A program made the position numbers and the translations under genes. A DNA stretch of 64,000 nt from Guillardia theta CCMP2712 (Eukaryota; Cryptophyceae; Pyrenomonadales; Geminigeraceae), in NCBI RefSeq assembly GCF_000315625.1, contig NW_005434604.1:282278-346277 (forward strand), given 5' to 3'. The notes under the pieces are model-generated. The model saw nothing but the letters and a program-made list of their open reading frames with translations, was not told the DNA's origin and did no database searches. Shown piece by piece: positions 16,384-26,353 of the stretch (positions are counted from its first letter, which is position 1; each line of letters begins with the position of its first letter).

Positions 16384-19300
16384 ATGTCCCCATACCGTCT
16401 ACAATGGCCGCCAATCAATCAGCCTCAGGACTCGATGATTACAGCAGTAACACCCGAGAATATGCAAAGACTTGCCCCAGATATCGAGAACTTTATACAG
16501 TTCGAGTTGATAGGGCAATACTATGCATACCTCAACTCTGAAGGGAATCCAGAAAACATGAGAGCCTACTTCGATTGTCATTTTCCCATCAGAGATACTC
16601 AGTCAGAAGAATTACAGGAAAACATGAGACAGAAAAGGAGAGAATTTGTACGAGAAGCAGATGCTGCTTTGACGCAAATCCTCCACACTGTCTACATGCA
16701 ATGCCCTGGCAGGATTCAGATTCTGAAAGCCCACATGGAAGAAGAACACAAATCCCCTGAGACTCCTACAAAGCTTTGCTTAGCTGGGATCAAGGCATGG
16801 ACAGACTTTAAAAGACTAGACAAGCCAACCGAAGCAACAAAAGCTGAACAGACACTTGCCAATCTCAAAGAACTAGAGCAAGCAGTAATCTACAACGGAG
16901 ACTACCAGAGTTACATCCCCAATGTGGTTAGGACCTTGAAGAAATTTGCTTCACAAGGCAAAGACTGCACTTTTATCTACACCCGTGCTTTCAAAGACGT
17001 TATCGACAACCTCAGAGCAATCGACGAAACGGGCGTTCAAGCAGAACTAGGCAGTTGGATAACATCTCAAATCCATCGCAACGCAACGGAAGAAAACTTC
17101 TTCTACGAGGGAGAACCCCAGATAGAAGATTTTTTGAAATTCCATCAACACATGATGAACTTCACTACCAGAGGCACGAAACACCCAATACCTATCCTTC
17201 AAGCAGGACAAGAAAGCCCTGGCAAGAAATCAACAGAAGCACATCATTCAGGTCAGAAACGAAAGGCGAACGCCGTGTTTTCAGCCTCCATGAAACAAAA
17301 CAATGCACCACAGAAAGTCAGGAAACAACAACAAGCAAACTTTACTGGATGCAAAATCTGCAAAGAAAAACGACTTCCAGCAAGGATTTCTCTCAGTCAT
17401 GCTACCAGCGAGCATGACGCATCTAGGATCGGAGAAAGAGCCACTGGCAATAAAACAGCGCCAACCATGAAGAGGATCACAGGAAGCATTTCAACCGGTT
17501 TTCAGACAAGGGCAGGAAGATCCGCAAAATTTACCGCCAAGAGTCATCGCTCGTCGAACCCAAACCGTTCAAACGAGGAGAGCGGACAATACCCGAAGTC
17601 AAAATACAAGCAAACAGTCAGCATCGACAAGAAAGTCCTCGTGAACCTCACAAAAGCCCTGCAAGAAGCCACCTCTACCGACCAAACTGAAACCCAAGAA
17701 TCAGTTCAAGAATCACCTAGCAGTGATGAAGACGAATCCGATGAACCGTCCCCATCTCGAACACCTCCGAAACGACTGAAAGAAGTCGTACAAGAGACGT
17801 TCCGAGGCACACTAGGACGCAGTTCTAGAAAGAATAAATCTCCCAAGGAGTATCCCTGTTCTAAAAATTATGTTGTATATCAAAGTGATACCAGGTCGAA
17901 AACTGAAGAGACCCAACTGCACAAGCTTGATGCAGCTCTGTTCTCAAAAGTTTCAAAACCATGGTACCTTGAATACATCTTTCATATACCCAGACTACTG
18001 ATCAGGAACACTGATCGGTATCAAGTTTTCCTACACGCGTTAAAAGCGAAAGAACAACAAGAGTCCCTGTACGCTATTGTCGACTCAGGTGCAACTGTAA
18101 GCGTACTCTGCAATCCAAGTTGGTTACAGAGATCGTTTACACACAAAACTGAGATCACCGGCGTGGGGGGCAGCAAGATCAATACATCGCTCGGAGGAAT
18201 TCTAGCAGGAACGATAGCATCAGTCGAAGGAAAACGTTTTGCATTTGCAACTATAGCAACAGTAATCAACGACGAAAATGCCAAAATCAACCTGTTATCC
18301 ATCTGGCGAATTACAAATAGTGGTCATACAATAATCCATAAAGGTAAACCAGAAGGAGGACTACACGGAATCATTACACTCAACAATGAATTTATACCTT
18401 TCTACTTCTGCCCAAGCACCTACCTATGGTACGTCGAAATCCAAAGACCCAACAGGAAGACCAATAAGATAATCTCCAAGCTATCAGCAAAAACCATCTG
18501 GGATAAAGACACAATTCTCAGAGAAATTCAAGAAGGCGAAATACCACTCACGGCAACAATCAAGGAGTCAACACATACGACAAATACACAAAGTACATCA
18601 AAACGCAGAATCCACCTGATCATCCACGGCGCAAGACTGGAGAGCGTACCTCGTTGGGGGGGAAGCATCCACATCTACCAAGCTGCGATGCAGGGGGAGA
18701 GCACAACTTCGGCAACAGCTTTCAAGCCCACGCACATGAAGACCTTTCCTATCAGCATGCGAGATGTACGACCTGAATTAGACACGTCAGAAGAGTCAGA
18801 CAGTGAAAATGGAGAGACCTTGGACAGTTGCAGCAGCTCCGATGACGAGCTGATGACTACTGACGACACTCCATTAGAACCTGCAAGACAATTCACGACG
18901 GAAGAGATTCAACAGCAAACCAAGGAGTATCTCAACGACCCAAGATCATTTACAGATTTTGACGACTTCACAAACACAACGATCGAAGAACTTGACGAAA
19001 ACGACAAGGAATACGAAGAACAATTGAAGAATGACAAGTCAGATCTCAAGAATATTTACCTATATTCAACGGGAGAACGCATCAAAGGAACAAGAGCATC
19101 AGCGATTCTGCTCAAGTGGCACGTAAGAACCAACCACATCGGCAAGAAATACCTTTTCCAACTGGCAGAAAACATCGAAGGCATGGAGGAATTGAAGAGA
19201 ATCAATCCAAAGACACCCCTGCCGACATGTCACACATGCCGCAGAGCGAAAACCAAGGCAGCTCCATTACCAAAATTCAGACACAAAAGATCCGATGTCA

Positions 19301-20076
19301 GATTTCACAGGCTGCATGGGGATATGAGCTCCTATCGAGTCCGCTCGATCGAAGGAGCAAAGTACCTCCAACTCTGGAAAGACGACTTCTCAGGATTCAA
19401 GATGCCTGTAGGTTTAGCGAGCAAGAAAGGTTACAGGAAATCGTTACGACTTGTTGTCACGAGATTCAACAATGGGGTCTACCCCAAAGTGATTCGAGTT
19501 GACAATGGGAGCGAAATGGTTTCAAAGAAATCACTGAAGATGTACGAGAAGCACAACATCCACCTAGAAAGAAGCGCACCATATGAACATTGGCAAAATG
19601 GAAGAGCTGAATCTGGAATCTACTCGTTAGATACAAGGACTAGATTGGCAATCGTACACTCAAACGTTCCGAAAAATCTCTGGCTCAGCGCTATATATTA
19701 CAACGCAGAGATCGAGAATGCATTCCTTCCTACCAGCAGAAACTCAAACATCAGTTGCTACCAAGCGTTTACAGGCACATCACCAAACGCAGAACACTTC
19801 CATCCATTCGGTTGCCTCTGCTACGTTCATATCCTAAAGGACAGAAGATTAGATCAAAAGAAAGACAAAAAACTCGAGCCAACAGCAGAAGTTTGCGTGT
19901 TTCTTGGCTTCGCCCACCACCTAGGAATGAAAGGTTATTTGGCAGCAGCAACGAAGAAGTATTCCCCTACAGATTTTCTCACCCGGAGGACAGATCTTGG
20001 AAAATACCATACGGCGGAACTGATGATTTTGGCGACGACAACGTCATTGTGCTCAAAAGAGCCGGTGAACGATTGA
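16384..20076 (+). CDS. copia Gag-protease-integrase polyprotein (frame 1)
   Basis: 1230-codon frame. The N-terminal ~400 residues look like Gag; a single Cys-x2-Cys (GCKICKEKRLP) replaces the usual CCHC knuckle. Protease active site YAIVDSGATVSVL lies near residue 560. The integrase zinc-binding part is WHVRTNHIGKK ... CHTCRRAK near residue 920. The catalytic core shows D (HGDMS), D (RVDNGSE) and E (NGRAESG). The frame continues to GYLAAATKKYSPTDF, then leaves the family pattern. The expected continuation (HPEDRSWKIPYGG) is in the -1 frame, so the last ~35 residues are probably out-of-frame sequence. Confidence 0.9.
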   Translation: MSPYRLQWPPINQPQDSMITAVTPENMQRLAPDIENFIQFELIGQYYAYLNSEGNPENMRAYFDCHFPIRDTQSEELQENMRQKRREFVREADAALTQILHTVYMQCPGRIQILKAHMEEEHKSPETPTKLCLAGIKAWTDFKRLDKPTEATKAEQTLANLKELEQAVIYNGDYQSYIPNVVRTLKKFASQGKDCTFIYTRAFKDVIDNLRAIDETGVQAELGSWITSQIHRNATEENFFYEGEPQIEDFLKFHQHMMNFTTRGTKHPIPILQAGQESPGKKSTEAHHSGQKRKANAVFSASMKQNNAPQKVRKQQQANFTGCKICKEKRLPARISLSHATSEHDASRIGERATGNKTAPTMKRITGSISTGFQTRAGRSAKFTAKSHRSSNPNRSNEESGQYPKSKYKQTVSIDKKVLVNLTKALQEATSTDQTETQESVQESPSSDEDESDEPSPSRTPPKRLKEVVQETFRGTLGRSSRKNKSPKEYPCSKNYVVYQSDTRSKTEETQLHKLDAALFSKVSKPWYLEYIFHIPRLLIRNTDRYQVFLHALKAKEQQESLYAIVDSGATVSVLCNPSWLQRSFTHKTEITGVGGSKINTSLGGILAGTIASVEGKRFAFATIATVINDENAKINLLSIWRITNSGHTIIHKGKPEGGLHGIITLNNEFIPFYFCPSTYLWYVEIQRPNRKTNKIISKLSAKTIWDKDTILREIQEGEIPLTATIKESTHTTNTQSTSKRRIHLIIHGARLESVPRWGGSIHIYQAAMQGESTTSATAFKPTHMKTFPISMRDVRPELDTSEESDSENGETLDSCSSSDDELMTTDDTPLEPARQFTTEEIQQQTKEYLNDPRSFTDFDDFTNTTIEELDENDKEYEEQLKNDKSDLKNIYLYSTGERIKGTRASAILLKWHVRTNHIGKKYLFQLAENIEGMEELKRINPKTPLPTCHTCRRAKTKAAPLPKFRHKRSDVRFHRLHGDMSSYRVRSIEGAKYLQLWKDDFSGFKMPVGLASKKGYRKSLRLVVTRFNNGVYPKVIRVDNGSEMVSKKSLKMYEKHNIHLERSAPYEHWQNGRAESGIYSLDTRTRLAIVHSNVPKNLWLSAIYYNAEIENAFLPTSRNSNISCYQAFTGTSPNAEHFHPFGCLCYVHILKDRRLDQKKDKKLEPTAEVCVFLGFAHHLGMKGYLAAATKKYSPTDFLTRRTDLGKYHTAELMILATTTSLCSKEPVND

Positions 20077-22205
20077 TCGAAATGTCAGATACATCAGACG
20101 CATCAGATTCAGAATCTGAAGATGCCGGTGGAAACTCCAGCGCCCAACCTGAAGAGAGAAATCGACAACCGTTTGCAGATCAACAACATGGCATAGCACA
20201 CAATGATCCCATGGTGATCCAAGTGAGGCAACAAGCTATTGAAGTTGACAACCATCTCACGAGAACCTGTTCTGAGACATCAGTTGTAAGAGAGAGTGAT
20301 ATCACACAAGACGAACAAGTAGCGGTGGATCCAGGCCTATCAGAAAGAGGGCACATGAACCGTGAACTAGCCAGTCTTCAAGTCGAAACCTACAACAGTG
20401 GTGAAAAGGATTTTGAGTGGGATAAACTCACCCAAATACCTGAACATCAACTGAGGTCAGGACGAATTGTACAGAAAACGAATGTGGACACACCGACAAG
20501 TAATTCAGACCACGAAGACAACGATCTTCCAGCAGGAATTGAAGAGTTCGACAATCAAGACTTCATCAATGCGACACTACTTCCATCAGGAAGCACACTA
20601 GAGTTCCTTACGAACCTTGGCATCCCTTATCAAGATCGCACCTTAACGAAGCGACAATACTGTGGAGTACTTATCGACACATACAATAACCTGGAAGAGA
20701 AAATCATGACATGGTCACACGGGCCACCACAACGAAACATGTACAACGAAAATCATTACAACGAAGAAATCGACAGCTTGATGTCTTTTCTTCAAGGATG
20801 CAAGAAAGATGAAAGAAGAGAATCAAGGATACAAAAAGCTCAACTATTCTACACAGGCATGTTGTCGGCAACCAGCCATATCGCGTTTGACAATGACGAA
20901 CCAAGCATCAAAGAAGCTCTCAACAACAACAACCCAGAGAGACACCATTGGATAACAGCAATTCAGTCAGAGGCACGATCATGGAACGGACTAAAAGTAT
21001 TCGAGGAAGTTGACAACATCCCAGACGGAAGAAAGGCAATCGGATGCAGAATCATCCTTAAAAGGAAAAGAGGACCGAATGGAGAAGTATTGAAATACAA
21101 GGCAAGAGCGATCATACAAGGTTACAACGCGGTACAAGGGATCGATTACCTCGACTCCTTCTCAGCGACAGCGAACCCAGTTACGATCAGACTCCTCCTG
21201 ACAATCGCCAGAGCAAACAAATGGCACGCCAGATGTCAAGACATCTCAACTGCATACCTGATGGCACCACTTCCTACAGTTGTATATATCAGGACCCCAA
21301 AGGAATTTCAAGAGTTCTGCAACATTAGAGCAGCATACTTGAAGATCCTGAGTTCAGTCTATGGACTTCCTTCATCAGGTCGAAACTTCTGGAAGAAGCT
21401 CTGCCAAGACCTACGCGATTTCGGTTTCAAAGCCTGCACGTCAGATGATTGTTTGTTTCTATATCATGACGAGCAAGGGGGAGAGATCATCATCGCGTTA
21501 GTAGTCGACGACATCATCCAAGCTAGCAACAGCCAAGCACTATTTGCAAAGTTCGACGACTTCATGATGAACACAAAAGGATACAGCGTAACAACTGACA
21601 ACGATCTTAGCTTCTATCTGGGAGTCGCGTACAAGAGGGACGAAGCTGGAGACTTCATCAGCAACCAGCAAGCGTACATCGAAAAATGTTTGAAAAGATT
21701 CAACCTCGAGGGGATCGACCCTACAGGGAAATTCACCACGCCAATGGATCCCAAGTTCGTGATCGAACCAGAAGACGTTGATCCGCACGCGCCTGAAGAC
21801 TTAGTCAAAATCTACAGAAGCCAAGTAGCAAGTCTGATATACATAGCAACATGGTCAAGACCAGAAATCAGCTATGCAGTATCATTGCTATCAAGATATC
21901 TCACAAGTCCTACGAAGAAACGCTATCAAGACAACGCCGCCTGCATCAAGCTCAGCGAGAATCCCGTCAGCAAGAGCAGATCGAAACACATCAAGAGAAG
22001 ACACCATTTCATACGACAATGCGTTGCCAACAAGGAGATCACCTTGGAAGCAATTCATACAAGCGAGCAAGTTGCTGATATATTCACAAAACCGCTGCCC
22101 GCTGATCAGTTTCTCTATCTAAGAGACCAATTGTTGAACCTCCCTGAAGCAACACGCTATCAAAGGAAAACAAAAAGTAATTCATACGATGATTACCTTT
22201 GGTAA
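19755..22205 (+). CDS. copia reverse transcriptase / partial RNase H (frame -1)
   Basis: Overlaps the first frame; coding sense probably begins near 19975. The RT core runs from HHWITAIQSEARSW through KARAIIQGYNAVQG and DISTAYLMAPL to the catalytic LVVDDII near 21508. The C-terminus has SKHIKRRHHFI and ADIFTKPLPADQFLYL, typical of the end of copia RNase H. However, SPTKKRYQ is followed at once by DNAACIKL: the segment of about 120 residues that normally holds the first catalytic Asp and Glu is missing in frame. So RT looks intact but RNase H cannot be active. Confidence 0.9.
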   Translation: MLPSVYRHITKRRTLPSIRLPLLRSYPKGQKIRSKERQKTRANSRSLRVSWLRPPPRNERLFGSSNEEVFPYRFSHPEDRSWKIPYGGTDDFGDDNVIVLKRAGERLIEMSDTSDASDSESEDAGGNSSAQPEERNRQPFADQQHGIAHNDPMVIQVRQQAIEVDNHLTRTCSETSVVRESDITQDEQVAVDPGLSERGHMNRELASLQVETYNSGEKDFEWDKLTQIPEHQLRSGRIVQKTNVDTPTSNSDHEDNDLPAGIEEFDNQDFINATLLPSGSTLEFLTNLGIPYQDRTLTKRQYCGVLIDTYNNLEEKIMTWSHGPPQRNMYNENHYNEEIDSLMSFLQGCKKDERRESRIQKAQLFYTGMLSATSHIAFDNDEPSIKEALNNNNPERHHWITAIQSEARSWNGLKVFEEVDNIPDGRKAIGCRIILKRKRGPNGEVLKYKARAIIQGYNAVQGIDYLDSFSATANPVTIRLLLTIARANKWHARCQDISTAYLMAPLPTVVYIRTPKEFQEFCNIRAAYLKILSSVYGLPSSGRNFWKKLCQDLRDFGFKACTSDDCLFLYHDEQGGEIIIALVVDDIIQASNSQALFAKFDDFMMNTKGYSVTTDNDLSFYLGVAYKRDEAGDFISNQQAYIEKCLKRFNLEGIDPTGKFTTPMDPKFVIEPEDVDPHAPEDLVKIYRSQVASLIYIATWSRPEISYAVSLLSRYLTSPTKKRYQDNAACIKLSENPVSKSRSKHIKRRHHFIRQCVANKEITLEAIHTSEQVADIFTKPLPADQFLYLRDQLLNLPEATRYQRKTKSNSYDDYLW

Positions 22206-23043
22206 TTTTCAAAATGAATAAACTTTTCTCAAACTTGTCTAAGATCCTTCGAAGGACAAAGACACATACGCGAAGTGCTGAGCGCCTCTGGACTGTTCTA
22301 GTACCAGGGAGTAGCATAGTACAAGCGAAACCATAAGCATGTGGCACAACTTGAGCATCCCTGGGGCATTGCGACTTCAGAGGGTAGTGATAGTTGCTTG
22401 CAAACGCAAATGGATATGGGAGAAAGGAGTAAGAGTTTCATAGCACAGCTTCCCCATAGTACATGGGCTGATTTGGTGACATGGAAACATGATTGCTAAT
22501 CAGGGCGATGGCGCGTAACATGATTTCTTTTGAAACATGGAAACGTACTCTTCGTTAACTCACCACCGTGGGTAACCGGCGTGTAGCAAAAGCTACATAG
22601 CTGCTCTAAACTTCCATTGAAGCTAGTTGATGATGCGAAAAGCTACATCAGGGTTTGGAATTGCTTACCCCACACAATCAGCAGTGTGTGAAAGGCAATA
22701 CAACGTCTCGTTACCTCAAAAATGCTACACGCAATTCCTCACGTGCATCCACAAAATGCTACGAAGGAAACGTAAAAGCATGTGGAAACGACGTGTTATG
22801 CTCACTGAAAGGCATATGAATGCATGTATGACTTTGGAACCTAAGTCATTCGCTGAAACATACTGGGAACTCACCGTCCTGGGCCACATTTGCATTTTGG
22901 CTTTCTGCCATTTTCGCATTTTGTTGGTTAGTTCGCGAAGAGTCAAAGGGAGACCCTCATACAGCATCGGAGCCGTTGGGTCGATTCCGGGACAGTGTTG
23001 CATAAATCAATGCTCTCACGCAGTGACGACACTAAGTTTCGAG
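22206..23043 (+). other. retrotransposon 3' region between pol and the 3' LTR
   Basis: About 840 bp after the pol stop. A frame 22627-23112 encodes ~160 residues with a hydrophobic stretch (LTVLGHICILAFCHF) but no family I recognise, and it runs into the LTR. It may be chance. Confidence 0.4.
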
Positions 23044-23053
23044 CAAGGGGGAG
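23044..23053 (+). promoter_or_regulatory. polypurine tract
   Basis: CAAGGGGGAG immediately before the 3' LTR, the usual position and composition of the plus-strand primer in copia elements. Confidence 0.85.
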
Positions 23054-23442
23054 TGATGTTGCACCCGCATGACGTTACGTCAGTAACGGACATGGCAGCA
23101 TCATGCGAGTAGTCGCAAGAGGCTACGTACGCTGGCGAGGTGTATAATGCTAGAATCGAAGATGTGTACTGGACGTAGACGTACGTACAACACATTGGTA
23201 TGATGAAAGCATGAGGCTGGTATAAACCGATACACATGTTTACTCATTGCTGTATTACGGGTTAAGCCTGACCTCGACATATAAGCAACCCATCTTAGAC
23301 GTTGGCCACGTCATCGGAATGGGATTGCACGAACATTGACGTGTGTTCTCTTACTGCTGTACATAAACAAATCTAGCTTCATTGTTCATCTGTTCTACTC
23401 CTAAGTGCACTATCGCTCAGTTGCTGGACTATACCCGCATCA
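23054..23442 (+). repeat. 3' LTR
   Basis: 389 bp, read by eye as identical to the 5' LTR, followed by the CCAGT target duplication. Confidence 0.95.
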
Positions 23443-23447
23443 CCAGT

Positions 23448-23787
23448 GACAAGTCCTAACTGAGCCTGAGGTAAAAAACCATCGACTGCAATCGGAGAGC
23501 AATAGACAGGCCGGGACCGTATGGATCGGAACTGCCGCCGGCCTCCTCGACCCTCCTGCCAGGCTCAGTGATTGTCCTCGTACTGGTTTCTCGTACTGAA
23601 CTTAACTTTGAGTAAAGAGGTTTTGATAGTAACTTAACTTTGAGTAAAACATCCCGACACGCAGGCCCGGCCCCGGAGGCGGCCGCCCCGGCGGCGCCAG
23701 TGAGTGGCAGCTACCGGTACCGGTACAAAGATCCTTTCAGGTTTCAATGAGGGTGGGTACATCGAATTTTGAATGTGACCACCGGTT
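23448..23787. other. intergenic, includes a CCGG-rich island
   Basis: Contains a duplicated AACTTAACTTTGAGTAAA (near 23600 and 23632) and a GC-rich patch at 23650-23725 with CCGG/GGCC motifs and GTACCGGTACC. Upstream of the phosphatidylserine synthase gene. Confidence 0.45.
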
Positions 23788-26296
23788 ATGGCAAATATGA
23801 ATAGTGGGGTAGGGGTAAGTGGAGGTGGGTCGCAGGGTGCGCATACGATGAGCGGAAGGGAAACGAAGGGGAAGGACAAGAGAAGGAAGGAAGAGGAGGA
23901 TGTGGGAGAGGAGGAAGCAGAGGAACACGACAAGTACAGCAGATTCTTTTACAAGCCGCACTTCTTGCTTGCTCTATCGACAGGAACCGGTGAGCTTGTA
24001 CCGTCCCATAAATTTGAGAAGAGTATTCGCAAGCAATGTCTCGAAGTGATGGTGCCTGGAATACGCTGATAGTGAGGAGATGACATGATTGTAGTCCAAC
24101 ATGAATCATGATCTTTCTCTCTTCTCACTCACTTCATTCAGTCGGTCTATTTCATGCGGCATTCTACACCAGGGAAACTGAATTCAAAGTCAATCTGAAG
24201 AGGGTAGTCATTCTTCAACACACTTCTTAGCATCAACTGGGGTTGCAGGGACTTCTGGGAGTATGCTGTGCTTTCTTGCTGTATTGTTCTCTCCCCTCAC
24301 CAGTTCCTCGATCCGTCTTCAGAAGGTAAGCAGCTTCACATACCAGTCGTTTTACTTGACTCGCTCGCAGGCCGCATCCCCTTTTCTGGCGCCTTATCGC
24401 TGGCGCCTCCATCCTCTACCTGATGGTCCTCACCTTCATCTTGTTTCAAACAGTGCACGATGCCAGAACGCTCGTCACGTGAGCCTGATCCTTCCGCCCC
24501 CTGTGTGATTGATGTTTGGGGCAGCTACGTCGATCCGTGCAGGAATGGTTTGCACACCTGCAGCCAAGCGACGATGATAGGGAAAGATCAAGGCGTGTCG
24601 ATGGTGAGACAAGGCTGATGATGGGCCATGGGTCCTGACGGAGCTCCTAGCCCCTGCCCGAGAGATCGTATGCTGATGACTGTCGAGTCATGACCGGCGG
24701 TCCATCGTGCAAGTACTTGGATTTCTTGCTGGCGACCTCTCATTCATCTGACGTGTGGAAGGTGGTGGGCTGATCGATCCAAGGGAGAGGAGCCGTGCTT
24801 TGCGAATCTACAGGCAAGTGTGCTTGGAGGAGGAGAAGGTTGGCTGAAGTTGCATGGCAGGATGCGATCCAAGACGAATTCGTGGTTGCGCACGTTCTTG
24901 GCTGGTGAGGAGACGAGAGTTCGATCACCGACACGTTGACATGTAAAGAAGGTGGGGAAAGGCCTTGATCATCAGGCATGCGGGGGCAGCATGGATCAAC
25001 AGCATCGTGTTCGAGTTTGTCGAGATGTCGTTCGAGGTAGAGGAGGGAACGAAAGACAGTGGCCAGACCTTGAATCGATCTGCAGCATTGGATGCCCAAC
25101 TTTGCCGAGTGTTGGTGGGATCACATCATCTTGGATGTGATGACTTGCAATCTCCTCGGGATCATCCTTGGCCATCTGTTCATGCACTGGCTCTCGGTAC
25201 TCCCTGCTCTTCCAGCCGATCGTCGTTGTCGTTGTCATCATATGTAATCCAGGTCAAGCAATATCGATGGATGCACATATCGGAGATCCCAACACCCGAG
25301 GGTAAATTTCTCCGCGTCCTTGGGCAGGTGAGAGAGGTCCTATGGGAAGTACGGAGCGAAGAATGTTGAGAGCAGGGAGGCGGGGGGGGGGGGGGCTTGG
25401 GGGGTTGAATGGAATTGGAAGGTGAAGCATCGAAGGTTGAAAGTGAATCATGAGGAAGGGGAAGGGGATGAGGGAAAGAGGACCAGAGCACATGTATGAC
25501 TGTACGTCGTTTCCTTCCAGTTCTCCCCTGAGTCGTGGGACACTTACCACTGGGATGCCCTGGAGAGCCCCAAACGTCTGCTGGTGATTTTCTTTGTAGG
25601 GGGCCGGGAGGGGGAAGTGACTAGTACCTGTAGGTGGTTATCCTCACTTATGCCTGCATCCTCCTCTGCGATTTTAACGCCTTTGCTCTCAAGTTTATCC
25701 TCTGGGTACGCACAGGAACTTCAGCGTGTCTCTTCCTGTTGCTTGACCCTACTGGACTCCCCACTCCAACTCCCTCCATTCTCTCCATCTCCCTCCATCT
25801 CTCGCTCCTACTCCCGTTCCTTCACCCCACACTGTCAACTGAGTCACTCTCGCCCTCCCTCAATCGCCTTGGCTGCTGCTCTCCTTCCGCCTGTCATCCC
25901 CCTCCCTCCATCTCGTTGAGTCCCCATCTGCAGATTCCACCCCGAAACCCTCTCAACACCTACCGGCTCGTCCTCTGGTGGCTTCTAGGCATGTGTGCAG
26001 TACGAGAGTTCTACGAGTACTCGACGAACAGGTGAGAGCTCTACATCGTACGTTTCCTCCTCATCTGCTGCAGGCAAGTGAAGCGCCTCGGACATCATGC
26101 ATGGCTCGGAGGGATGATCCTCATCACAGAGACGATGATATGGGTCAAGTTCGGCATCGCCGTCAATGAGTTTTCGAAGCCTTTCCCCTTCTCTGTTGTC
26201 ATCAGTTGGTCCATCGCCCTCTTCCTCTTCGTCGTCTGGTTCGTCTATCATTTTCACCTCGTCCCGAACAGATTGAAGTTGAAGAAAACTTGCTGA
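23788..26296 (+). CDS. phosphatidylserine synthase (base-exchange type)
   Basis: Integral ER-membrane enzyme that swaps the head group of an existing phospholipid for serine (PTDSS1/2 family). The family order is seen across about ten exons: [55 protein letters not shown] (near 24370), SYADDCRV (near 24670), [24 protein letters not shown] (near 24960), [19 protein letters not shown] (near 25100), [36 protein letters not shown] (near 25520), [19 protein letters not shown] (near 25935), [10 protein letters not shown], and a last exon with [11 protein letters not shown] and two membrane helices ending LKLKKTC. Three splices checked keep phase exactly. The N-terminus before FFYKPH is acidic/charged and soluble. 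Start taken at the first ATG; an ATG at 23848 is also possible. Confidence 0.93.
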
Positions 26297-26340
26297 AGCC
26301 TCCCTCCTCCCTCCTCCCTCCTCCCTCCTCCCTCCTCCTT
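26296..26340. repeat. (CCTCCCT)n repeat between convergent genes
   Basis: About six copies of CCTCCCT between the stop of phosphatidylserine synthase and the stop of the U1A-like gene. Confidence 0.8.
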
Positions 26341-26353
26341 CGGAGCCTCATCA

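Larger units (their letters stand above)
15966..23442 (+). mobile_element. Ty1/copia LTR retrotransposon, full length
   Basis: 7477 bp bounded by two 389-bp LTRs (TG...CA) and flanked by a 5-bp target duplication CCAGT (15961-15965 and 23443-23447). Gene order is gag, protease, integrase, reverse transcriptase, RNase H, which defines the copia group. I see no difference between the LTRs, which implies a recent insertion. Internal damage (one frame break, RNase H core missing) suggests it was mobilised by enzymes from another copy. Confidence 0.95.

Noticed and set aside
19950-20000. Canonical programmed -1 frameshift site between integrase and RT
   Set aside because: No X-XXY-YYZ heptamer in the right phase; a one-base deletion in the T run is simpler, though not excluded by the sequence alone.
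22627-23112. Envelope-like gene in the copia element
   Set aside because: Only one hydrophobic stretch, no signal peptide or fusion-type features, and the frame enters the LTR.
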